A program made the translations under genes and the position numbers. The notes beneath the pieces were generated by a model. The model made no database searches. It had not been told where the DNA came from and worked only from the letters and a program-made list of their open reading frames with translations. This document shows, one piece after another, positions 56,357 to 64,000 of a DNA stretch of 64,000 nt. The stretch is from contig CM020618.1 in NCBI GenBank assembly GCA_009829735.1, positions 5,454,882-5,518,881 on the forward strand, read 5' to 3'. The stretch comes from Pyropia yezoensis. Lineage: Eukaryota > Rhodophyta > Bangiophyceae > Bangiales > Bangiaceae. Position 1 is the stretch's first letter. Every line of letters starts with the position of its first letter.

Positions 56357-59300
56357 ATGGGCGGCGGTGGTCCGCCCCCCCCCTTCCCCCGGCCGATCGT
56401 GGGGTTTGTGCCCACCGGCCCGGCGCGGCCGCTGGGCGGCCCCCCCACCCTCGGCTCGGCGGGCAGCGCGTTTGGCGGCCAGCGATGGCGGCCGGCCGCG
56501 GCAGCGGCTGCGACGGTGCCCGGCCTCGGCCTCGTTGGCGGCGGCGGCGGCGGCGAGCCGGCGGATCGCCCCGGCGGTGGGCGGGTGCGGTCGTCGCCGA
56601 TGGCGTCGGCCAAGAAGCGGGCGCCCAAGAAGGCTTCCAAGCGGTCTGGCGGTGGGTCTGTGTCGGCGAGCGCCAAGCGGGGCTTTGCCGGCCGCTCCCC
56701 ATCTGAGGAGGGAACCCCGCCCTCGGCTGGGGAGGCAGCCGAGCCGTTGGCGGGGGACAAGGCTGCCCGGCTCGCCGCCGCTGCGGCTGCCGCCGACGCG
56801 CAAGTCGCGGCGCTGACCTCTGACGCTTACGCACAGTCCACCCGCGCGGCCCGGCTTGACGCCGAGGCCTCCGCCGCCGCCGAGCGCGCCGCCGCCGCAT
56901 TGGCAGTGTCGCGCAAGGCCGACGCGGCGGCGGCGGCGTCCAACCGCGACGAGCGGGCGGCGGCCGCCGCTGCGTCGGCGGCCGCCGCTGCGGCCGAGGC
57001 GACCATGGACGTGCGGCGGGCGTCGCTGGCGGCCACCGCCCAGCGGCTGGTTGCCGAGGTGGCCGACGCCAAGCGACGGTCCGCCGAGGCGGCCGAGTCC
57101 CTCCGCCGTGCGGCGGTTGCGGCGTCTGCGGAGCGTCGTGCTGAGCGGGCGGCGACGGCATCACACGAGGCGGGTGCTGCGGCGGCTGCGGCGGGCGCGG
57201 CAGGCGGGACGACTTTTGAGGAACGCCGCGCCGCCCTGGCCGCCACTGCCCAGCGGCTGGCCGCCGATGCGGAGGAGGCTCGGCGGCGGGCGTCGGAGGT
57301 GGCCGCCAAGCCCGGCGCGCGGGCGGGCGCGCCGCCGTCGCCGCCAGCTCCACCCGTGTCTACGGACGACCGTGCGGCGGCGATTGCGGCGACGGCCGAG
57401 CGGCTGCGGGCGGAGAAGAGAGCGGCGGAAGCCAAGCGTGCGCAGGCCGCTGCCGTCCAGCAGCGGCCGCCAGTCACCACACAGCCCGACGCTGCTGCAT
57501 CTGCTGCCAGCCCCGCCGTGCGGTCGCCGACGATGGAAGAGCGGCTTGCGGCTATCGCGGCGTCGGCCGACCGCCTGCGTTCCGAGGCGGCCAACGCCAA
57601 GCGCCAGCAAGCCGGTGCTTCCCCCAGCAAAGCCACCCAGTCTGGCCGCTCCTCCCCTGCCGCAGGCGCAGCGCCGTCCGCCGCGGCCGACCAGCATGTG
57701 CGGTCCCCATCCATGGACGAACGGCTCGCGGCGATCAAGGCGAGTGCCGAACGTCTGCGTGCTGAGGCGGCCAGCGATAAGCGTCGGAAGGCAGAGGCCG
57801 CGGGATCTGTATCTCCAGGCGTGGCGGCAGCCGCCTCGGCTCCTGCGGCTACCGAGCCGCTGGTTCAGTCGCCGTCCATGGACGAACGCATGGCAGCGAT
57901 CAAAGCGAGCGCGGAGCGCCTGCGTGCGGAGGCGGCTGAGGCCAAGCGCACCAAGGAGCAGGTGACCGAAGCCACGCGCACTGCTTCTTCTGCGCCCGCA
58001 GCGGCGGCCGCCGAGCCCTCGGTTCGGTCGCCGTCAATGGAGGAGCGGCTGGCGGCGATCTCGGCATCTGCTAACCGACTGCGGGCTGAAGCGGAAAGCG
58101 CTAAGCGGGCCAAGGCGGAAGCTGCCGCCCAGTCCACCCCCCCACCCACTCCTGCCGCCGCGCCATCGTCCGTGCGGTCGCCCTCGATGGAGGAGCGGCT
58201 GGCGGCAATCACCGCATCTGCCGAACGACTTCGAGCTGAAACAGCGGAAGCCAAGCGCAAGAAGGTCGACGCTTCTTCCTCGCAGGCTGCTGATGACCAG
58301 CCACGCGTGCGCTCGCCGTCGATGGAAGAGCGCCTGGCGGCCATCTCGGCGAGCGCACAACGCCTGCGTGCCGAAAAAGCTGGAGTCAGCCAGGCGCCCT
58401 CGGCAGCCGCGGCGGCTGAGCCGGACGTGAGGTCCCCGTCTATGGAAGAACGGATGGCTGCGATTAAGGCAAGTGCCCATCGCCTGCGTGCCGAGCAAGC
58501 TTCCAAGGCTGATGCGAAGCGCCCCCGGGCCAAGGCTGCGGAGCCGGGCTTTGCTGGGGTGGAGGTGCCGAAGCCGAAGCCTGCAGAAGCCCAGCCGGCT
58601 GTGCGGTCCCCATCAATGGAAGAGCGGCTGGCCGCTATCAAGGCGAGCGCTGAGCGCCTTCGTGCCGAAGCTGACGACGCCAAGCGTAAGCAGGCCCAGG
58701 CTGAGGAGGAGGCTACCACAGCCGCCGCTGCAGTTCCTGCTCCTTCAGCCCCCTCAGCGCCCCTCGTGCGATCTCCCACCATGGAGGAGCGGCTGGCCGC
58801 TATCAAGGCGAGTGCGGACCGCCTGCGCGCGGAGACCGCCGACGCTCAGCGGCGGCGGTCAGAGGCGGCAGCCTCAGCTGGTTCTGCATCTGGGGTCGCG
58901 TCTTCCGCTGCCAGCGCCGCGGACGCGCCGGAAGTGCGGTCCCCGTCCATGGAGGAGCGCATGGCGGCGCTGAAGGAGTCGGCCGGGCGCCTTCGCAGTG
59001 AGTCGGACGCTCAGCGTCGGCGCAAGGCTGAGGCGTCGGCAAAGTTTTCGTCAGCCGCAAAGGCCAAGGGCTCCAGCGCGCCAGCGGCCGCTAGCTCTTC
59101 CGACGCCGCTGCTGCATCGATGGATGAGCGGATGGCAGCTTTGGCGGCCAGTGCCGAGCGTCTTGTCGCCGAGTCCGCTGCTTCTGCTCGACGGGCTTCC
59201 GCCGGCGAGGCGTCGGCCACCTCCTCTGCTCGCCTCGCCGCTGAAGCTGCCGACGCCGACCGCCTAGCTGCGCAAGCGGCGGATGCGGAAGCTGCTGCTT

Positions 59301-62300
59301 CCGCTGCTGCTGACTCGCAGCGGGCGGCCGCGACTGACGCCGAAAAACAACGTGACGCGACGTCTTTGGGAGCGGATTTCGCCGAGCGACGTGCGGCGCT
59401 TGCCGCGTCTGCAGCGCGCCTCAAGGCTGAGGCTGACACTGACCGCCGGCGGGCCGAGGTTGCGGCCACTGCGCGCAGGCTGGCCAATGAGGTTGCCGAC
59501 CGCAAGCATCGTGCCGCAGATGTTGCGGCTGGGCGCGACGGAGGGGGTGTTGGCAGCTCTGCTGCAGCGCCTGTCGTTGGTTCGCCAGTCAATGTAGGAG
59601 GCGGCGGGCAAGGAGTGCTGGATCAGATGGCGAGTGACCGGCGTGCGGCTGACTTGGCGGCCGCCAAGGCGGCTGCTACGCGTGCGGCTGTCAAGCGTGC
59701 CACCGTCGCCCGCATCGCGGCCAAGGTTGCACGCCTTGAGGCTGAGGCGGCTGAGGCGGAGCGTCTTGCGATTGAGGCGGAGGAGGTTGGGCGTTTGTCT
59801 ACGGAGCGCGCTGCGGCGCAGGACCGCTCGTCGAGTGCGGCTGTCGCCCAGCGCTCTGTCAAGGAGGCAGCGGAGCGTGCCGCCGCCCAGGCAGCAGATG
59901 CCGAGCGAGCGATGGCTGCTCGTGTTGAAGCAGAGCGTGTTGCTGCCGCAAAGGCCGCCGCAGACCGTGTTGCGGCCGCTGAAGCTGAAACCAAGCGCGT
60001 TGTGTCCGCCAAGACCGAAGCAGAGCGTGTGGCTGCCATGGAGGCTGAAGCTGGCCGCATCGCCTCGAAGGTCGCACGCCTTGCCGCCGAAGCATCGCAG
60101 GCAGAGCTTCTGGCGGCGGAGGCGGCCGAGGTGGAGCGTATGCAGAAGGAACAGCTGGCGACGGAGGCTTATCGGGTCGCTACTGAAAAGGCCGAGGCTG
60201 ACCGTCAAGCAGCTGTCAAGGCTGAAGCGGACCGTGTAGCTGCGGTCAAGGAGGCCGCTGAGAAGGCCCGGGCTGATCGCGCTGCGTCTGATTCTGCTGA
60301 GAGCCAGCGCGTGGCAGTTAAGGCCCAGCGCCTTGCCGAGGAGGCAGCCGAAGCCGATCGCCTGGCCAGCGAGGCCAAGGCGATCCAGGCCGAGGCTGCA
60401 CAGCGAGCCGAGGCCGAGCGTCAAGCTGCACAGGAGGCGAAGGCGCAGCGCATCGCGGCTGCAAAGAAGGCTGAAGCTGAGAGGGTTGCTGCTGATAAGG
60501 CCGAGTCTGATCGGATCGCCGCGGAGAAGGGCGCCGCTGAGTGGGTGGCGGCTCAGAAGGCTGAGGCCGAACGCGTCGCTGCGGAGAAGCTTGCTGCTGA
60601 TCGGGTGGCGGCGAAGGCAGCACGTCTGGCTGTCGAGGCGGCCGAAGCGGAGCGTCTCGCTGCGGAAGCAACGGAGATTGAGCGCCTAGCGGACGCGAAG
60701 GCGGAGTTGGTCCGATTGATGTATGAAAAGGCCCAGGCAGAGCGTCAGGCGGAGGCCCGGCGCAATGCGGCGCTTCAGGCTGAGGCCGAGGCCGCGGCCG
60801 AGATGAAGCGCCGGCGGGCGGCTGTTGCTGCCGAGGCCAAGCGTCAAGCCGAGGCCGCCGCTGCGGCGGAAGTCGAGCGCGTGGCCGCCGAGGCTGCCCA
60901 AGTCAAGCGCGCGGCCGCTGAGGCGGCTGAAGCCAAGCGCGTCGCCGCTGAGCAGGCTGAAGCCGAGCGCGTTGCTGCCATCGAGGCGGAGCGCCAGCGT
61001 ATTTCCGAGGCCGCCGCCGAGGCTTATCGGCGTGCCGCTGAGACGACCGCGGCCGAGCGACGGGCGGCCGAAGCGGCCGAGGCTGAACGCCAGGCTGCCA
61101 AGGTGGCAAAATCCGAGCGTCTACGCCAAGAGGCGGCTGAGAAGGAGCGCGCTGAGATGGCGGCCGAGATGGAGCGCCGTCGGGCTGCGGCTGCGGCTGC
61201 AGCTGAGGCCCAGGCTGCCATTATTGCAGAAGAGAAGCGTCGCATTGAGGAGGCTGCAGCTGCTGAGCGTGCCGCTGCCGAGGCAGCTGAGGCTGAACGC
61301 GTCAAGAAAGAGGCAGCTGAGGCTGAAGCCGCGGCCGCGAAAGCTCGTGCCGACGCAGAGGCGGAAGCGGCACGTGCGTCTGCTGAAGCGGCCGACGCTG
61401 AGCGCCGCGAGCATGAGCGACAGGAGCTTGAGGCTGCCGAGGCTCTTCGCACCGCTGCGGTCGCTGCTGAGCAAGAGCGCATCGCGGCGGTAGCGGCCGA
61501 CGCGTATCGCCGGGCCGCCGAGGCTACGGCTGTTCAGCGGCGGGCAGCTGAGGAAGCTGAGGCCGAGCGGCAGGCCGCGCGCGCCGCTGCGGCAGCGCAA
61601 TGGGAAAAGGAAAAGGCTGAGGATGACCGCGCCTCTGCGGCTGCCGCTGACGCTGGCCGTGCCGCGGAGGAGGCGGCGGAGGCCGAACGCGCTGCGGCCG
61701 CTGCAGCCGAGACTGAACGCGAAGCCGCCGCGGCGGCCCACGCGGAGCGTGACGAAGCTGAGGCAGCCGAAGCCAAGCGGGCAGCCTCGGCTCAGGCCGA
61801 AACGGACCGCCTCACTTCTGAGGCAGCCAAGGCGGAGCGAGAAGCCATCGAAGCTCTCAGGGCCCAACGTGAAGCTGAGGCCGCGGCGAAGAAGAAGCGC
61901 CTGGCCGCCCAAGCCGAGGCGGCTGTCGAGGCTCGCCGGCGCGCCCAAGAAGCTGAGGTGGCCCGGCGGAAGGAGGCGGCTGCTGAACTGGAGAAGCGCC
62001 GTGCGGCTGTTGCGGCGGAGGCCGAGCGCCAGGCCAAGGCTGCTGCGGAGGCTCGCCGCTTCGCTGTCGCGAAAGAAGAGGCCGAACTGGCCCGTCGCGC
62101 TGCCGACGCCGAGCGGTTGGCTGCTGAGTCAGCTGCCGCCGAGCAGTCTCTCACAGGGACGACTGCCGCGGATCGTGCGGCTTCTGAAACTGCCCAGGCC
62201 GAGGCCACTGAGGTGGTGCCTTCTATGGAGGAGCGCAGAGCCTTTTTGGCAGCGTCAATGGAGCGCCTGCGCCAGGAGGCAGCCGAGAAGAAGCGGCCTC

Positions 62301-63955
62301 GTGATGGCCAGGCACCGTCGGTCACTTCGGACCGGGAGGCCGAGAAGGCGGAGGCCGACCGCATTTTCAGTCAGGCTGCCGAGGCTGGCGACAAGGAGCA
62401 GTTTGAAGATAAGGAGCTCACTGCTGAGGAGGTCTTGGTGGCCGAGGAGGCTGAAGAGGCGCGCCTCATTGCTGAGGCGGCGGTTGCGGCTCGCATCGCG
62501 TCTGAGGCAGAGCGTCTAGCGGCCGAGGATTTGGAGGTCGCCGCTGCTGCGGCCCGTTCCGCCTCGGACGTTGCCGAGCCCGAGGTTCTTGACCAGGCGG
62601 CTATGCCTGCCACTGCGGCGGCTGCCGCCGGCGCCGTCACACTCAACATTGGTGGTACGCCGATCACGATTCCTGGCAAGCTCCTTCTCTTTGTTGTTGC
62701 TGGTCTGTGGGGCTCGTTCAGCCCGTTGGTGCGCGTGTTGTACGCCCAGGAACACGCTCCATCGCCGGAGATGTTCAACGCGCAGCGGCTGGCACTGTCT
62801 ACTGTTGCGTTCCTACCCGTGTTCTGGGGCGAGTGGGTGCGCGCCCGGGAAGCTGACGCCGCTGCCTTGAAGGCTGAGGGGGCGAAGGAGGCCATGCAGG
62901 CGACTGAGGCCCAAGTGGTCCCGAAGTCTCCCATCGAGGTTGATGAGGCCAAGGATGGTGTTGACTCGAGCGCTACCAAGTCGGTCGACCACGTCGCAGT
63001 GGATGACGCGACTGAGGACATACGCGAGGATGACTCGGTCGCCTCCAAGCCGAAGGAGGCCGAGGTCCTTCCTGATGAGCGCCCCGGCTCTGTTGCGGCG
63101 GCAGGCCTCGAGCTGGGCGTGTGGGTCTTCTTGGCCAATGTCTCGCAGGTGCTCGGCCTGGATGCCACATCGGCGTCGCAGGCTGCCTTCTTGAACCAGC
63201 TCCAGACCGTGGTCGTTCCAGTCTTGGCGGCCGTCACTGGCGTGCAGGCGGTGTCGGGCTGCTCATGGGCAGCTTCGGGCATTGCCCTCTCTGGCGTTGC
63301 GCTGCTGTCGCTGGACAAGAGCAACGAGGCGCTCTCGACGCTGAATGGCGACGGTCTTGAGGTGCTCTCTGCCCTCTTCTTCTCCATCTACATCCTTCGG
63401 TTGGGGCAGATGGCCAAGCGCCACCGGGCAGCCCCGCTTGTTGGCGTCAAGGTCTTTGCACAGGCGGTGCTGTCAGCTGCGTGGGTTGCTTCGACAGCGA
63501 TGCTGGCGCCTGCGGTCGATGATGTGGCTGCCTCGTACGCACCGGGCGGTCGCATCGTGCCGACGGTTGGTGTCCTTGGGTCTGAATGGCTTGTTGGTGA
63601 GGTGGCGGTCACTGCCGCAGTGGTTGCCTGGACCGGGCTGGTTGTGTCTGCGCTCGCGGGCTACCTCCAGGCACGGGGTCAGGCGGCGGTCAAGCCGAGC
63701 GACGCGGCCATCATCTTCGCGTCGCAGCCGCTCTTTGCCGCCGCCCTCTCTGCCCTGACGCTCGGGGAGGGCTTTGGCCCTGACGCTATTGCTGGCGGGT
63801 TCCTCATCCTGTCCGCCACGGCCGTGTCTTCGGCCGAGGGGCAGATTGGTGGCGGCGCCACCACGGCTGGAGAGGCTGATCGCTCCAAGGCTGTCGACGT
63901 CCAGAGCTCCAACCCAACCGACGACGAGAGCGAATCTGAGAATAGCAACAAGTAG
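56357..63955 (+). CDS. Giant coiled-coil protein fused to a DMT/EamA transporter
   Basis: 2,532 residues, ATG 56357, one uninterrupted frame (it is open to 56108 only with a GTG). N-terminus: MGGGGPPPPFPRPIVGFVPTG, then S/R/A-rich, could be a transit peptide. Residues about 215-1080: 16 related units around a core MEERLAAIKASAERLRAEA, ten of them (388-870) headed by VRSPSM. About 1080-2080: almost continuous A/E/R/K coiled coil of AEAERVAA type. About 2105-2500: EamA-type transporter (PGKLLLFVVAGLWGSFSPL; LELGVWVFLANVSQVLGLDATSASQAAFLNQL; WTGLVVSALAGYLQARGQAAVKPSDAAIIFASQP; ALTLGEGF), about ten membrane helices, with an acidic insert of about 70 residues after the first pair. Such transporters in plants sit in plastid membranes and move unknown small metabolites. 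A coiled-coil fusion is not usual for them. No introns seen. Confidence 0.8.
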   Translation: MGGGGPPPPFPRPIVGFVPTGPARPLGGPPTLGSAGSAFGGQRWRPAAAAAATVPGLGLVGGGGGGEPADRPGGGRVRSSPMASAKKRAPKKASKRSGGGSVSASAKRGFAGRSPSEEGTPPSAGEAAEPLAGDKAARLAAAAAAADAQVAALTSDAYAQSTRAARLDAEASAAAERAAAALAVSRKADAAAAASNRDERAAAAAASAAAAAAEATMDVRRASLAATAQRLVAEVADAKRRSAEAAESLRRAAVAASAERRAERAATASHEAGAAAAAAGAAGGTTFEERRAALAATAQRLAADAEEARRRASEVAAKPGARAGAPPSPPAPPVSTDDRAAAIAATAERLRAEKRAAEAKRAQAAAVQQRPPVTTQPDAAASAASPAVRSPTMEERLAAIAASADRLRSEAANAKRQQAGASPSKATQSGRSSPAAGAAPSAAADQHVRSPSMDERLAAIKASAERLRAEAASDKRRKAEAAGSVSPGVAAAASAPAATEPLVQSPSMDERMAAIKASAERLRAEAAEAKRTKEQVTEATRTASSAPAAAAAEPSVRSPSMEERLAAISASANRLRAEAESAKRAKAEAAAQSTPPPTPAAAPSSVRSPSMEERLAAITASAERLRAETAEAKRKKVDASSSQAADDQPRVRSPSMEERLAAISASAQRLRAEKAGVSQAPSAAAAAEPDVRSPSMEERMAAIKASAHRLRAEQASKADAKRPRAKAAEPGFAGVEVPKPKPAEAQPAVRSPSMEERLAAIKASAERLRAEADDAKRKQAQAEEEATTAAAAVPAPSAPSAPLVRSPTMEERLAAIKASADRLRAETADAQRRRSEAAASAGSASGVASSAASAADAPEVRSPSMEERMAALKESAGRLRSESDAQRRRKAEASAKFSSAAKAKGSSAPAAASSSDAAAASMDERMAALAASAERLVAESAASARRASAGEASATSSARLAAEAADADRLAAQAADAEAAASAAADSQRAAATDAEKQRDATSLGADFAERRAALAASAARLKAEADTDRRRAEVAATARRLANEVADRKHRAADVAAGRDGGGVGSSAAAPVVGSPVNVGGGGQGVLDQMASDRRAADLAAAKAAATRAAVKRATVARIAAKVARLEAEAAEAERLAIEAEEVGRLSTERAAAQDRSSSAAVAQRSVKEAAERAAAQAADAERAMAARVEAERVAAAKAAADRVAAAEAETKRVVSAKTEAERVAAMEAEAGRIASKVARLAAEASQAELLAAEAAEVERMQKEQLATEAYRVATEKAEADRQAAVKAEADRVAAVKEAAEKARADRAASDSAESQRVAVKAQRLAEEAAEADRLASEAKAIQAEAAQRAEAERQAAQEAKAQRIAAAKKAEAERVAADKAESDRIAAEKGAAEWVAAQKAEAERVAAEKLAADRVAAKAARLAVEAAEAERLAAEATEIERLADAKAELVRLMYEKAQAERQAEARRNAALQAEAEAAAEMKRRRAAVAAEAKRQAEAAAAAEVERVAAEAAQVKRAAAEAAEAKRVAAEQAEAERVAAIEAERQRISEAAAEAYRRAAETTAAERRAAEAAEAERQAAKVAKSERLRQEAAEKERAEMAAEMERRRAAAAAAAEAQAAIIAEEKRRIEEAAAAERAAAEAAEAERVKKEAAEAEAAAAKARADAEAEAARASAEAADAERREHERQELEAAEALRTAAVAAEQERIAAVAADAYRRAAEATAVQRRAAEEAEAERQAARAAAAAQWEKEKAEDDRASAAAADAGRAAEEAAEAERAAAAAAETEREAAAAAHAERDEAEAAEAKRAASAQAETDRLTSEAAKAEREAIEALRAQREAEAAAKKKRLAAQAEAAVEARRRAQEAEVARRKEAAAELEKRRAAVAAEAERQAKAAAEARRFAVAKEEAELARRAADAERLAAESAAAEQSLTGTTAADRAASETAQAEATEVVPSMEERRAFLAASMERLRQEAAEKKRPRDGQAPSVTSDREAEKAEADRIFSQAAEAGDKEQFEDKELTAEEVLVAEEAEEARLIAEAAVAARIASEAERLAAEDLEVAAAAARSASDVAEPEVLDQAAMPATAAAAAGAVTLNIGGTPITIPGKLLLFVVAGLWGSFSPLVRVLYAQEHAPSPEMFNAQRLALSTVAFLPVFWGEWVRAREADAAALKAEGAKEAMQATEAQVVPKSPIEVDEAKDGVDSSATKSVDHVAVDDATEDIREDDSVASKPKEAEVLPDERPGSVAAAGLELGVWVFLANVSQVLGLDATSASQAAFLNQLQTVVVPVLAAVTGVQAVSGCSWAASGIALSGVALLSLDKSNEALSTLNGDGLEVLSALFFSIYILRLGQMAKRHRAAPLVGVKVFAQAVLSAAWVASTAMLAPAVDDVAASYAPGGRIVPTVGVLGSEWLVGEVAVTAAVVAWTGLVVSALAGYLQARGQAAVKPSDAAIIFASQPLFAAALSALTLGEGFGPDAIAGGFLILSATAVSSAEGQIGGGATTAGEADRSKAVDVQSSNPTDDESESENSNK
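57518..59001 (+). repeat. Ten-unit VRSPSMEERLAAIKASAERLR coding repeat
   Basis: Ten units of 50-65 residues begin at about 57518, 57698, 57863, 58022, 58172 and onward to 58934. Each starts V(R/Q)SP(S/T)M(E/D)ER, followed by a conserved helix and a variable A/S/P/K-rich linker. Degenerate relatives flank the array and one recurs just before the transporter (VPSMEERRAFLAASMERLR, about 62217-62274). Confidence 0.9.
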
Positions 63956-64000
63956 AGCTCACGGGTGGTCGCGGGTTATGCGGTTAATTGTGTGTGTCGC
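63956..64000. other. Window end, 3' flank of the fusion gene
   Basis: 45 bases after the stop; too short to interpret. Confidence 0.6.

Noticed and set aside
57518-59001. CRISPR-like or satellite repeat array
   Set aside because: The repeats are in-frame coding units of a eukaryotic protein with variable linkers, not identical direct repeats with unique spacers.

Overview
The window reads as nuclear DNA of a GC-rich, intron-poor eukaryote. It holds divergent core-histone pairs, spliced genes with GT-AG introns, a proteasome subunit, a SUMO protease and a GARP-complex subunit. It also has two proteins that look plastid-targeted (an LEA-like protein and an FKBP) and a plastid-type EamA/DMT transporter. 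Very high GC, few short introns, alanine- and glycine-rich proteins and an animal-type haem peroxidase in a plastid-bearing organism fit a bangiophyte red alga (Porphyra/Pyropia type). That lineage is an inference; no organellar or rRNA marker is present to prove it.

Layout. 1-3262: GC-rich low-complexity DNA without a convincing gene. 3263-3847: LEA-like protein with a transit-peptide-like N-terminus. 6459-7475 (+) and 8489-11017 (-): a trypsin-fold protein lacking two catalytic residues, convergent with an animal-type haem peroxidase. 11018-14592: low-complexity gap with a 56-base G run. 14593-15923 (-): fructose-1,6-bisphosphatase, two exons, divergent from a Ulp1-type SUMO protease (16673-19300). 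20609-22090: 6-phosphogluconate dehydrogenase. 22735-23562 (-): coiled-coil protein, possibly THOC7. 24298-34686: two copies of a divergent H2B/H2A unit; between them lie VPS52, an FKBP isomerase (two exons) and proteasome subunit PSMB2 (four exons). 35758-38243: FAD-dependent oxidoreductase. 41247-44430: a transposase-like gene with one small intron, beside a foldback element. 45377-51192 (+) and 51538-54919 (-): two very alanine-rich proteins whose frames are broken at long G/C homopolymers. 56357-63955: one uninterrupted ORF joining about 2,100 residues of alanine-rich coiled coil, with a repeated phosphosite-like motif, to a C-terminal DMT transporter.

Most genes are unlinked housekeeping functions: sugar-phosphate metabolism (FBPase, 6PGDH), chromatin (H2A, H2B), SUMO and proteasome protein control, and Golgi retrieval (VPS52). 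Strongest candidates for new biology are the giant coiled-coil/transporter fusion, the spliced transposase-like gene, the pseudoprotease next to the haem peroxidase, an unusual shared 5' splice motif (GT[A/G]CGT in all seven inferred introns), and two H2A genes that both end in an H2A.X-type SQE motif.

Exon boundaries were found by reading both strands for protein homology and matching GT/AG phase. No database search was run, so family names rest on motif recognition.
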